Shown in pieces: positions 11,561 to 21,497 of a DNA stretch of 64,000 bases. Every line of letters starts with the position of its first letter. The first letter of the stretch is position 1. Source of the DNA: Paralithodes platypus (taxonomy: Eukaryota; Arthropoda; Malacostraca; Decapoda; Lithodidae); contig CM064509.1 of NCBI GenBank assembly GCA_032716605.1, positions 34,378,544 to 34,442,543 of the forward strand, in the 5' to 3' direction. Below the pieces are notes generated by a model. The model was not told the origin of the DNA, made no database searches, and was given only the letters and a program-made list of their open reading frames with translations. Made by a program: the position numbers and the translations under genes.

Positions 11561-13585
11561 GAGAGAGGGGTTCTGGAAGTGTTAGTGAATGCCAGGCTGG
11601 ATGTATGTGGAATGACAGAGACCAAATGGAAAGGTTCAGATGTGAGAGAGTGGGAGTGTGGAATGGGTGTGTGTGCTGGAGTGAGTGAAGGAACAGCGAG
11701 AGAAGGTGCATGTTTGTTTGTAAGTAGCAAATGGAAGGAATGTGTAAGAGAGTATGGGTCTGTGGATTCAAGGATTGTGTGGGTGAGAATGAAAGTAGGA
11801 ATACAAACGTGGGTGATTGTATGTGTGTATGCCCCGACAGATGATATACTTGAAAGAAAGAAAGAGGAGTTCTGGATGAATGTGGAGGCGTGCCTGGAGA
11901 AGTTTGACAAGAACGAAAGAATATTTCTGATTGGGGATATGAATGGTAAGGTGGGTGATAGGAAAGTTGAGGGAGTGGTGGGAGGGTGGGGGGTACCATC
12001 AGAGGTGAATGGGAATGGTAGTGCACTTGTGGACGTATGTGTGGGGAGGAGGCTGTGGATAGCCAACACCTTCTTCCGACACAGAATGATCCACAGGTAC
12101 ACGTGGAAACGGATGTTGACGATGAAGGATAAGACAGTGGTGGAACGAAAGTCATTGATTGATTATGTATGTGTGGATGAACGAATGAAGAAATCTGTGA
12201 TGGATGCTAGGGTGTATAGGGGTATTGGAGGGGGTCTGTCTGATCATTATATAGTGGTAGCTAAGGTTAGGATACAAAAGAAGTGGGTGAGGAGAGCGGG
12301 AGGGAGGCGAGAGGAGGGTGGAATGGTGAGGAGGGTGGAGAGGTTGCAGGAGGAGGAAATCAGGGAGGAGTACAGGAGAGCAGTGGAAAGACGACTAGGT
12401 GGGTTCGACCTGGAAGTTATGGAGGAAGTGGAGGAGATGAGCAAGGTGTTTAAGGATGAGATCTGTGCAGCATGTGAGGAGGTGTGTGGAGTGAGGAGAA
12501 GAGGGAGGGGAGTGAAAGGTACAGCATGGTGGACAGAAGAGGTACGAATAGCTGTGGAAGAAAAGAAGAAAGCATATAGAGAGTGGTTGGGTAGCAGAGG
12601 GAATGAAGATTCCGAGAGACAGAAACGAGCGAGGTACGTGGAGAGTAAGAGGGTGGTGAAGAGAGTAGTGAAGGAAAGTAAGAGAAGAGTAGATGAGGAA
12701 TTTGGAAGGAATCTGAGTGTAAAATGGAGGGAGAGTAAGAAACTGTTCTGGAAAGAAGTCAAGAAAGTTAGGGAAGGTAGCAAGGGAAACAGTAAGGGTG
12801 TGAAAGATAAGAATGGGAGAATGCTAGCCGAGAAGCAAGAGAGAGTCGAAAGATGGAGGGAGTACTTCAGTGAGTTGCTAAATGAAAGGAATGAAGAGCC
12901 AGCAAACATAGCTGGATATGGTATGGGAGGGAGAAGAAGAGAAGTAGTGGAGGAGGAGGTGGGGATCAGGAGGTCAGAAGTGTGGGAAGCCATGAAAAGA
13001 GTGAAGTTGGGGAAAGCACCAGGAACAGATGGAGTGTGTGGGGAAATGTTGAGGTATGGTGGTGAGATAGTGATAGAATGGGTATGGAAAATGTGCAAAC
13101 TAGCATGGGAGAAGGGGAGTGCACCCGATGACTGGAAGACTGGCATAATAGTCCCCCTATATAAGGGCAAAGGGGAAAGAGGAGTGTGTGGTAACCACCG
13201 AGGAATATGTCTTCTAAGCGTAGTAGGGAAGGTATACAGTAGGGTAGTGATAGTGAGAGTGAGAACGGAGAAATGGATAGGCGACGAGCAGGGAGGTTTT
13301 AGGAAGGGAAGAGGATGTGTAGATCAGATTTTTACCCTGAATTGTGTTGTGGAGAAGTATCTGGAGAAGAAACAAAAGGTGTATGTTGCCTTTATGGACT
13401 TGGAGAAGGCCTATGACAGAGTGGATAGAGAAGGTTTGTGGAAAGTACTTAGAATATACGGAGTAGAGGGCAAGTTGCTGAAAGCAGTGAAGAGCATGTA
13501 TGAGGGTGCAAAGGCGGCAGTACGTGTGGAGAGTGAGCAGAGCGAGTTCTTTGACCTGAATGTTGGTTTGAAACGGGGTGTGTGA
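11561..13585 (+). CDS. RTE endonuclease and N-terminal reverse transcriptase (partial)
   Basis: This is the ORF2-like protein that nicks target DNA and reverse-transcribes from the nick. The frame is open at the truncated 5' end and has no natural start codon. Counting from 11579, the APE-type endonuclease has TETKW with its catalytic Glu near residue 14, IGDMNGKVGD near 118-127, LIDY near 193 and SDHYIVV near 221. A basic, charged linker follows (about 235-430). The RT begins near 470 with KAPGTDGVCGEML, then VPLYKGKG, NHRGICLLS, GGFRKGRGCVDQIF and AFMDLEKAYDRVD. The frame stops at 13585 just before the conserved CVMSPWLF motif through a one-base loss in a G run; the remainder continues in the next frame. 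Confidence 0.92.
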   Translation, partial: ERGVLEVLVNARLDVCGMTETKWKGSDVREWECGMGVCAGVSEGTAREGACLFVSSKWKECVREYGSVDSRIVWVRMKVGIQTWVIVCVYAPTDDILERKKEEFWMNVEACLEKFDKNERIFLIGDMNGKVGDRKVEGVVGGWGVPSEVNGNGSALVDVCVGRRLWIANTFFRHRMIHRYTWKRMLTMKDKTVVERKSLIDYVCVDERMKKSVMDARVYRGIGGGLSDHYIVVAKVRIQKKWVRRAGGRREEGGMVRRVERLQEEEIREEYRRAVERRLGGFDLEVMEEVEEMSKVFKDEICAACEEVCGVRRRGRGVKGTAWWTEEVRIAVEEKKKAYREWLGSRGNEDSERQKRARYVESKRVVKRVVKESKRRVDEEFGRNLSVKWRESKKLFWKEVKKVREGSKGNSKGVKDKNGRMLAEKQERVERWREYFSELLNERNEEPANIAGYGMGGRRREVVEEEVGIRRSEVWEAMKRVKLGKAPGTDGVCGEMLRYGGEIVIEWVWKMCKLAWEKGSAPDDWKTGIIVPLYKGKGERGVCGNHRGICLLSVVGKVYSRVVIVRVRTEKWIGDEQGGFRKGRGCVDQIFTLNCVVEKYLEKKQKVYVAFMDLEKAYDRVDREGLWKVLRIYGVEGKLLKAVKSMYEGAKAAVRVESEQSEFFDLNVGLKRGV

Positions 13586-14501
13586 TGTCCCCGTGGTTGT
13601 TTACTGTATATATGGATGGAGTTATGAGAGAAATACTATCAAGAGCAGTGGATGTTGGTGTATCGCTGAAAAGGGAGGGAATTGAGTGGAAGCTACCTAT
13701 ACTGCTGTTTGCGGATGATACAGTTCTGATGAGTGATAATGAATGGGAGTTGCAGGGTCTGGTAAATGAGTTTGGAACAGTGTGCGAAAAACGGAATTTG
13801 AAGGTAAATACGGGGAAGAGCAAGGTTATGGTCTTCGAAAGGGGTGAAGTCACAGAGTGTGAGGTGAAGCTGAACGGTCAGGCTATGGAGATCGTCAACT
13901 CTTTTAAGTATCTGGGCAGTGTGTTGAGTAAAGATGGGACTATGGATGAAGAGGTGCGGGAGAGGGTACAACAGGGGAAGAGGGTTGTAGGAACGCTAAA
14001 AGCAGTAACAAAAATAGGGTGGTCAGTATGGAAGTGAAGAAGTCCTTGCATGACAGTGTGGTAATCCCGACACTGACTTACGGAAGCGAAGCATGGACGT
14101 TGGTTGAGAGACTCAGACCAAGAGTGAGAGCAGTGGAAATGAATTACTTAAGGAGTGCGTGCGGAGTTACATGGAGGGATAGACAGACTAATGAGGAAGT
14201 AAGAAGGAGGTGTGGTGTGGAGGTAGATGTGCTGGAAAGTGTGAAAAGGAACAACTTGAGATGGTTCGGCCATATGGAACGTATGGAAAGCGAGAGAATG
14301 ACTAAGAGGGTGTATGAGAGCGAGGTGGAGGGACAGAGGGGGAGAGGTAGACCGAATATGAGGTGGAAGGATGGAGTGAGGAAGTACATGAACGAAGGTG
14401 GTGCTGGTTGGGGGGAGGGGCGTCGACTGACTGGGGACAGAGGTGCATGGGGGCGGTTCGTTCGTGGCCACCCCTTCGGGGATCACGGCGTCAGGCAATA
14501 G
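13582..14501 (+). pseudogene. RTE reverse transcriptase C-terminal part, two frames
   Basis: The sequence resumes with VMSPWLFTVYMDGVMRE, then the active site LLFADDTVLMSDN (near 13705-13740), NTGKSKVMVFERG and FKYLGSVLSKDG. A second one-base loss in an A run near 13995-14015 moves the frame. The last part (to the stop at 14499-14501) has LTYGSEAWT, NNLRWFGHMERM and GRGRPNMRWKDG, the usual RTE C-terminal block. Both breaks are single-base changes in homopolymers, so they may be assembly errors rather than real inactivation. The catalytic residues of the palm are all present. Confidence 0.9.
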
Positions 14502-14528
14502 ATAGATAGATAGATAGAAAATTTAAAG

Positions 14529-15100
14529 TTTATTCATTCACATATCTTTCTAAATTCTACTCTCGTCGTGTGCCCTGAAGGTGGGGTAATATGATAGCTG
14601 ATAGGCTGAGTGTGTTAATCCAACTCAAACCTTTTTTTCCTTGTGACTTCTTGAGATGAATTTTTCTTGTGTACAATTTTCACATTTATTAAATTAATAA
14701 TATAGAATTAGCGGTACCCAGTGAGTTTAGCCTGTTTCAATTACCCTATAGGCTCACACTCTTTTTTACTTTATTATAACTTTAAACGGTACTGCTCTTT
14801 TTGACATCTGGAGACTTTTGGCCTATACTGTATTGTACTAAATTTCCCTCCCGACTTTTCTTAACTTATGGCGTAATGAATCTATAATTTCATAACTATT
14901 ACGTAAGGAGTTAAATTGAAAAGCTCCAGATTGCTTGTCTACATAGCGCACAATTCTTATTCCGCATTTTTGTGAGGGTGTTTTATTTTCGGCTCACGAT
15001 TTAATTTGATTTCTCGGAGTACTGTATTGTTAGCCGCAACTTGTTCGGTCTGGCATTATTAATTTGATTTAACGTAATTAGAATTCCTTCCTCTATAATC
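14529..15100 (+). other. BEL 5' leader, second part
   Basis: AT-rich leader sequence from the RTE target duplication to the gag ATG. No open frame of note. The context just before the start, AATCATGG, has A at -3 and G at +4. Confidence 0.6.
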
Positions 15101-15918
15101 ATGGCTAAAAGTGTACAAAAGCGTCGGGCTGGACTTAAGGGCTCTTTGACGGTCTTGACCTCTGATATTGACAAATTCCTTGATTCGGCGTCTAGAGTGG
15201 AGGTGGAGGCCAGGTTGCTCAGTATTCAAAAGCAACTTGACAAGTATGAGGTCACACAGGAGGACCTGGCCGACACTTGCGAGGACGCCGAGTATATCGA
15301 GGTGATCAGAGAGGATACCCTATATATGGAGGGCATACAAGTAATCGTTGCCACACTGAAGGGGATCCTGATTACAGAGGTCAAGAAGGAGGTCAGGAAA
15401 GAGCCAAAGAAATCCGCAGTCAAATTACCCCATCTTACTCTCTCAAAATTTGAAGGTGATGCCACCATGTGGTCGGGATTTTGGGAGATGTTCAAGTGTA
15501 CCATCCATGACAATCCCGACCTAACAGATATACAACGCTTCACCTATCTAAAGGGTCAGCTTCAGGGTGATGCACATAAGCTAGTCGAAGGATTCATAAT
15601 CGAAAGTGCAAGCTATGCCCCAGCAATTGAGCTCCTGCAAGAGACATATGGGCATCCAGATCGAATCAAGGCAGCTTATGTTACCAAATTCAATCAATTA
15701 GTGTCACCCAAACACCAAACAGCTGACCTGAAGGACTTCTATGCCAATACAGAGAGTGTGATGAGGTCAATCATTAGCCATGGTATTTGTCTGGAGGAAT
15801 TTTGTGTGGTGACTCTTGTCAATAAGTTACCATCACCACTCAAAGAAACCATAAAACGGGAAATGGGAGACTCGAGCCTGGATTATAAGAAATTCACTCA
15901 TTGCCTCCAGGCTGAAGT
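15101..15918 (+). CDS. BEL gag, N-terminal part
   Basis: This is the structural polyprotein that forms the particle around the element RNA. ATG at 15101 begins a basic MAKSVQKRRAGLKG segment. A helical, acidic region follows (about residues 25-100). The region from about 105 (LPHLTLSKFEGD, then WSGFWEMF) to 270 matches the gag domain typical of BEL/Pao elements (DUF1759 type), with FTYLKGQLQGDA and LLQETYGHPDRI as landmarks. The frame is interrupted at codon 272-273 by the nested element at 15919-19075. The GAAGT duplication restores the same frame on the other side, so this insertion alone breaks the gene; the nested tail adds only a run of Ile codons and a stop. Confidence 0.9.
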
Positions 15919-18900
15919 AATAATAATAATAATAATAATTCTTTATTCCAGACACATAAGATAGATACAGTATAAATACAGTACGACCTAATGGTCCATA
16001 TCACATACACTTCTCGTCAGAGCACAGATAATAATTATACACAAAGATATATTAATAAAGACACAATAAAATAAAAAATACAGTAGGCCTATTTACAGAA
16101 TAGAGCACATATCACATTTTGTCACAATATAACACAGATAGGCTAACTAAGGCTATTGCTCAATGTTGGTTAACACCTATTGCACAGATCATTGCTCATA
16201 GTTCAATTAGACCTATATATTACATTACAGTACATACTATGTGTGCAGCAGCTTCTGCCAGTGAGATATAATACGGGATTCATAGATATGATCACTAGAC
16301 CAAAGAGCTACAATCAGCGTGTTACTGGAGGATTGCAGTCGCTGCGAAAAGCTGTACACCAGTCTCCTGATGACAGCCCGACAGCACTGCACATCCAACA
16401 GTGTGCACACCATACTAGTGCTTTCATATTTAGAGAGACCAATGAACATCTTGAGTATATTATGATAGGATGTACACAGACCATTTATGGTGGCTCTCTT
16501 ATACTTCCACCACAAATGGGCCGTGTACATAGAGGAACAATATGTCCGGAACAAAGTGACTTTAGTTTCCCAATTACACATGTGGAATTTTCTCAAGATG
16601 GTGTTACCACGTAAATATAGCTGTCTGCGCTGACGGCCGATATCTGCATCATCTGAGCAATCGTTTGAGATAATGTGTCCCAGGTATTTTATTTTGTTTA
16701 CTTCTTGAATAATTTGATTATTGAGTGAGAAATTTGGCAGTTTACTTTTATACAGTAATTTTGATCTAAATATAAGAACAGCACTTTTCAGTGGGTTGAA
16801 TTTAACACAATGTTTACTACCAAAAGATTCACATATATCAAGAAGTTTGCTCAGACCCGCAGAAGACGGTGCAATAATGACCAGATCATCAGGATACATG
16901 AGATGGTTGATGATTTTATTCCCACCATAACATCCAATCTGCTCTTTATTCAATTTATCACTTAATTCATCCATATATACATTGAATAAGTAAGGTGAGA
17001 GAATACTACCCTGTCTCACTCCATTGGTTACTGTAAAGGAATCCAAAATAATGTTACACAATCTTACATTAAATGTTTGATTGGCGTACCAGTACTTCAA
17101 GATTCTCAGTATATAGGATGGCACTCCCCTTGTTGCTAATTTATCAAACAGGATATTGTGGCAGACTCTGTCAAATGCCTTACTAGCATCAAGAAAGCAT
17201 GCAAAAATAGAGCTGTTCATTTTGATGTACCCATCCACTAGCTCCTTCAGAGTGTAGATGCACTGGTCCGTACCATGATTCTTTTTAAAACCAAATTGAT
17301 TACTATTAGTTGAGATATACACTGAGATTCTGTCTAAAATGATTAACTCTAGTATCTTACTTACAATACTGGCAAGGGCAATAGGTCTATAGTTGTCTTT
17401 TGATGTAATTTTGCCAGCCTTGTCTTTAATTACTGGTATCAAGGTAACGGACATCATAGATTCTGGTAGGAAACCATGGATTAGAAAGCTGGTAAAGCAA
17501 CTGCTGAGTTTCTCCAAGAGGAGAGTGGAGGAGTACTTCAAATGTTCAGCATATATACCATCAAAACCACAGGATTTGTTAGCATCTAGCCTACTTATTG
17601 CAGCCTTGATTTTTTCACTTGTAACTTTAATTGTGTCATATTTTTCTTCTTTGTTACACTCTGTTGTAGCAGCAATGGTATTTCCTTGGTGCCCAACAGA
17701 GTTAAACAAAGTTTGGTAATGTGTTTTCCAAAGATTGGCTATGTTATTAGTACCAGAGATCCCATCTACACTAACGGGTAGAGGTGTGCAGCTATTATGC
17801 ATTTTTTTAATATCCTTCCAGAAGGCCAATGTGTCTTTGCTAGCAAAGTTTTTGGCCAATGCTTCTCTTCTTAATACATTTTCATTGTTTTTTATATATC
17901 TGATTGCATACTTGCATCTAGCCTTTAGTCTGGTGAACATGTCAAAAATGGGTCCCTGTCTCGGTTTGTTATGATCCAGCCATACACTACGAGCATCTCG
18001 GGATGCCTGGTATAGTTCTGAAACATGGTCATTCCACCCAGGTTTGTTAAAAGAGTAATTTTTGTTATGCTTGTGAAATACTATGTCACTAGCCTTAGTA
18101 AGACAAGATATAATATTATTGTACAGCTTGCTGACTTCTTCTCGATGACTAGCATTAACACAATTGGGGTCTTCACAGGTAATGGCATCCTCACTGCCAG
18201 GATCAAGCTCAGAAAGGAGAGTGTGTGTTAAAGTGCAAAATTGCTCACACTCCTCCTCGTCAAGCCCGCCCCATGGCAGTTTTGGATTTACACTATTGTT
18301 TGACTGGGTTAATTCTGGCGCTCTTTCCAAACTAGCTGTTAAGGTCAATGGGATATGATCTTCATCTGTATATGTATACTGAATTCTCATCTTTGTTATC
18401 ATATCATGGAAATCAGCACTAGCTACGGTATGATCTAGCCAAGACGTTGAGCCCCATGCTGCACTGACACATGTGTAACTACTATGAGGGAGCATGAGCT
18501 GAGAAGAGATAATTAGATCATGCTCACCACAGAAGTTAGTCATATGACTAGCAAACAGAGAGTTACTCATGTCCTTCAGATTAGCATTCCAGTCCCCTAT
18601 TACAGAGTAGCAGGTGGTATTTAGTTCTTGTAAAAGAGCACTTAGCTCTCCAAGGCATTCCAGGTATTGTTCTTCATTTTCATTACATTGGTAGGGCAAG
18701 TACACACTAAGAATAACTACTTTCCGTTGGATATCTTCTATTTCTATACCTGTACACCATGGTAAATTTGTTACAAGTGGTTTAACCCGGCTGTCTAAAG
18801 AGTCCCTCCACAAAATAGCTACTCCTCCCGGTGGGTGACCTGCTACTAGACCATCCATAGCATCGGTTGTCGAGACCCCAAACCCATGAAAATTATCACA

Positions 18901-19075
18901 GATAGTACTGAGGTTACCCAAATCCTGTTTAAAATACCAAGTCTCCTGCAGGCACACAATATCACTGGTATTAAATACGTCTACTACATCAGGGCGTAGG
19001 AGAAGCCCTCTGTTGGTTTTAGGGAGCCCCCTACAGTTATAAGTAGCAATACGCAAATTGTTGGGAGTGTGTTGG
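15919..19075 (-). mobile_element. CR1/L2-like non-LTR retrotransposon nested in gag
   Basis: It lies on the minus strand. Its tail is (ATT)n, seen as TAA repeats at 15919-15941 on the plus strand. The target duplication is GAAGT (15914-15918 and 19076-19080), and gag is in the same frame on both sides. The 5' end at 19075 falls at the beginning of the endonuclease, so it is truncated by a small amount. A 3' untranslated region of about 300 bp (15942-16236) follows the ORF. Confidence 0.92.
16237..19074 (-). CDS. endonuclease-reverse transcriptase of the nested element, uninterrupted
   Basis: About 945 codons are open from the truncated 5' edge to the stop, without a single break. There is no in-element start codon at the edge. 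The endonuclease has IATYNCRG, LQETW (catalytic Glu), IGDWNANL, SWLDHTVAS and DEDHIPL. After a linker the RT shows CGFDGIYAEHL, DNYRPIALASIVSKILE, NQFGFKKNHGTDQCI, FLDASKAFDRV, NGVRQGSILSPYLFN and the active site HLMYPDDLVIIAPSS. The Y-P-D-D form replaces the usual Y-A-D-D. The rest (KYLGHIISND and beyond) is the thumb and C-terminal tail. It resembles the CR1/L2/Rex1 group; the exact clade was not established. Confidence 0.92.
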   Translation of the reverse strand, partial: QHTPNNLRIATYNCRGLPKTNRGLLLRPDVVDVFNTSDIVCLQETWYFKQDLGNLSTICDNFHGFGVSTTDAMDGLVAGHPPGGVAILWRDSLDSRVKPLVTNLPWCTGIEIEDIQRKVVILSVYLPYQCNENEEQYLECLGELSALLQELNTTCYSVIGDWNANLKDMSNSLFASHMTNFCGEHDLIISSQLMLPHSSYTCVSAAWGSTSWLDHTVASADFHDMITKMRIQYTYTDEDHIPLTLTASLERAPELTQSNNSVNPKLPWGGLDEEECEQFCTLTHTLLSELDPGSEDAITCEDPNCVNASHREEVSKLYNNIISCLTKASDIVFHKHNKNYSFNKPGWNDHVSELYQASRDARSVWLDHNKPRQGPIFDMFTRLKARCKYAIRYIKNNENVLRREALAKNFASKDTLAFWKDIKKMHNSCTPLPVSVDGISGTNNIANLWKTHYQTLFNSVGHQGNTIAATTECNKEEKYDTIKVTSEKIKAAISRLDANKSCGFDGIYAEHLKYSSTLLLEKLSSCFTSFLIHGFLPESMMSVTLIPVIKDKAGKITSKDNYRPIALASIVSKILELIILDRISVYISTNSNQFGFKKNHGTDQCIYTLKELVDGYIKMNSSIFACFLDASKAFDRVCHNILFDKLATRGVPSYILRILKYWYANQTFNVRLCNIILDSFTVTNGVRQGSILSPYLFNVYMDELSDKLNKEQIGCYGGNKIINHLMYPDDLVIIAPSSAGLSKLLDICESFGSKHCVKFNPLKSAVLIFRSKLLYKSKLPNFSLNNQIIQEVNKIKYLGHIISNDCSDDADIGRQRRQLYLRGNTILRKFHMCNWETKVTLFRTYCSSMYTAHLWWKYKRATINGLCTSYHNILKMFIGLSKYESTSMVCTLLDVQCCRAVIRRLVYSFSQRLQSSSNTLIVALWSSDHIYESRIISHWQKLLHT

Positions 19076-21496
19076 GAAGTGTACAATATGGCGGGTCAAG
19101 ACAGAGTAGGGGGTACACCCATGGCTACGGCAACATTTACCGCCCAGAGTGAGTACAGGAAATTCAACTGTGTTCTGTGTAGTGGCACCAATCATTTATG
19201 GTACAAGTGTATGAAGTATAAGACAGGGCCTCTTAAAGTTAAAAGAGCCCGTCAACTACGTCTCTGCACTGGGTGCTTGTCAAAAGACCATGGCCATTCG
19301 GGTTGTACTAATCCTAACATAAGAAGCTGCAAGTTTTGTAAGGGCAAACACTTTCATTCCCTGTGTACACAAAAACAAGGGAAAGAAAGTAGACCAGCGG
19401 AGGATAACACCAAGAGAGAGCATACTGCTGCTACTTCAACTACAATGTCCGTTGCCACAGGTAAAAATACAGTAATCTTGCCCACCGTACAGCTGCCGGT
19501 AAAGGGTAAGGATAATAATTGTGTTAAAATCAGATCGCTACTTGACCAATGTTCTCAGAGGACCTTTGTGAAGTCTTCTGTTCTATCCTCCCTTTCCTAC
19601 ATTTCTAAAGGAACTGAGGAGTTATGTCTTCACGGATTTACCGGGAAACAGGCCTCTAGGGAATATAAAGTTGTGGCACTGCAATACAAACACAGAGGTA
19701 AATTTCATCATCTAGACGCAATAGTGGTTGATGAATTGCCAGACCATAAAGGTGAAATTGACCTAAAGTCTAAACTGGTTAGTTTACAAAGTAAAGGCAT
19801 AAAATTAGCCGATCCTCACGCAACGGACACAGATCAGCTGGAGCTGCTCATCGGAGCGGATCATTACTACGATATAGTGCGACCTGGGTATAAAAGGTCA
19901 GGTAGCCTAATTCTGCTTCCTACCAAGTACGGGTACGCCATCAGTGGTTCATATGTGACACAGCCTACAAGCTCCAGCACAGAAGTAATTACTGTATTGA
20001 AAGTAGCAGTAACACCAATGGACGAATACATATCCACTGGCAATATTCCACCATGCAAAAATGACTTAAATGTTTTGTGGGAATTAGATCATATCGGGAT
20101 AACCCCTAAGGAATATTCACTGGTTGAGCGTCAAGCACTATCGTCGTACGAGGATACCGTTACCTACGATCCCGACAGCCAACAGTATAAAGTGAGACTG
20201 CCCTGGAACAATTCCAAGGATCAGCTGCCATCTAACAAGGGCTTGGCCATAGGCCGTCTTCGGGGACTTCAGAAAAGATTCCTCAAGGAGCCTGACTTTT
20301 GCGAGGAATACTCAAAAGTCATAAAGGAACAGGTGTCCCGGGGTTTTATCGAAGAGGTGCCTTTTGATAAATCGGATACCGGGCATTACTTGGCTCATCA
20401 TGGTGTAGTCAAGGAGAGCAAAACTACGCCAGTGCGTATTGTCTTCGACTGTTCCGCCAAGATGAGTGAACGTCATCCTAGTCTTAATGACTGCCTGTAC
20501 ACTGGACCCTCACTGGTGCCAGATTTGGCGCAGGTTTTGCTTCGGTTTCGACTCGGTAAGTATGCCTGGGTGTCTGATATTGAGAAGGCATTTCTCATGT
20601 TAAGACTCCATGAAGACGACCAGGACTATACGCAATTTATGTGGCCCAAGTATCCGAGGCAACTGAATTCTCCCCTAATTTGTTACCGGTTCCGGGCAGT
20701 TTTATTTGGAGCGACTTGTTCCCAATTCCTTTTAAACGCCACCATTTTGAAACATTTGTCTTATGTCAGTGCAGATCCGCAGATTATTCATCAGATTCGG
20801 TCAGGGTTGTATATAGACAATTTACTGGGTACAGGAAATGAAGAAGATTTCCTGGTTGATACCTACGCTGTAGTCCGAGAGATTATGAATGACGCCCATC
20901 TACATTTGCGTGAATGGGCGACTAATAATTCTGTTTTGCGGACTGTACTCCAACGGGATGGGGTGGCGGCTGTACAGCAGGAACATGTTAGAGTGCTAGG
21001 GTTGTTTTGGAATACGGACACCGATACCCTCTCATTCGGCGTTCAGTACGCGCAATATTCGCAGATTACAAAACGAATTTGCTTGAGTATGACAGCTAAA
21101 CTTTTTGACCCCTTGGGGATAGTTCTACCGGTGTCGATCAAATCGAGATTATTCCTTCAGCAATTATGGAGGATAAAATTAGGATGGGATGAAGTTTTGA
21201 CTGGCGATCTGGTTCAGGAGTGGGATGACATTATTTCGGATCTTCGTCTCTGTAAGGGTTTTAATTTTCCTCGGAGAGTTGTCATGGACCATCCTGTTTC
21301 CATTCATGTCTTCTCAGACGCTAGCAAGGTCGCGTACGGCACCGCCATATACTTTGTTGACACAAGTGGCAGCCGTCTCGTCATAGCGAAGGCGAAAGTC
21401 GCCCCGATCAAATCCCTTTCCATCCCAAAATTAGAGCTGACTGCAGTTCTGTTGGCTGCTAGACTCGTTCACTTTGTAGAGGAAACCTTTAAAAAA
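19076..21496 (+). CDS. BEL gag zinc knuckles, protease, RT and RNase H start
   Basis: This continues the gag frame after the nested element. Three Cys/His boxes follow: CVLCSGTNHLWYKC and CTGCLSKDHGHSGC are C-x2-C-x4-H-x4-C knuckles, and CKFCKGKHFHSLC is an irregular third (19169-19380). The protease (DUF1758 type) has LLDQCSQRTFV at about 19542 in place of the usual LLDSGS. The RT has VRIVFDCSAK, WVSDIEKAFL with a catalytic Asp, and YIDNLLGT near 20811, the YxDN form seen in BEL elements. A Peptidase_A17-like connection (LFDPLGIVLPV) follows, then RNase H with VFSDASKVAYG and PKLELTAVLLAARL. The frame ends after an A run at 21491-21496. Confidence 0.93.
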
Positions 21497-21497
21497 T

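Larger units (their letters stand above)
11559..14517 (+). mobile_element. RTE-type non-LTR retrotransposon nested in BEL leader
   Basis: An 11-bp duplication AAAATTTAAAG flanks it exactly (11548-11558 and 14518-14528). The 3' tail is (TAGA)n. The 5' end cuts into the start of the endonuclease, so about 30 N-terminal residues of that domain and everything upstream are missing. A 137-bp fragment of the same family lies at 4046-4182. Coding runs nearly to the tail, with a very short 3' untranslated part, as in RTE elements. Confidence 0.93.

Noticed and set aside
11503..12155. Two 200-codon minus-strand frames
   Set aside because: They are antisense shadows of the RTE endonuclease region.
12247..13170. 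A 307-codon minus-strand frame under the RTE element
   Set aside because: It is the antisense of a well-supported endonuclease-RT frame and has Ser/Leu/Thr-rich shadow composition.
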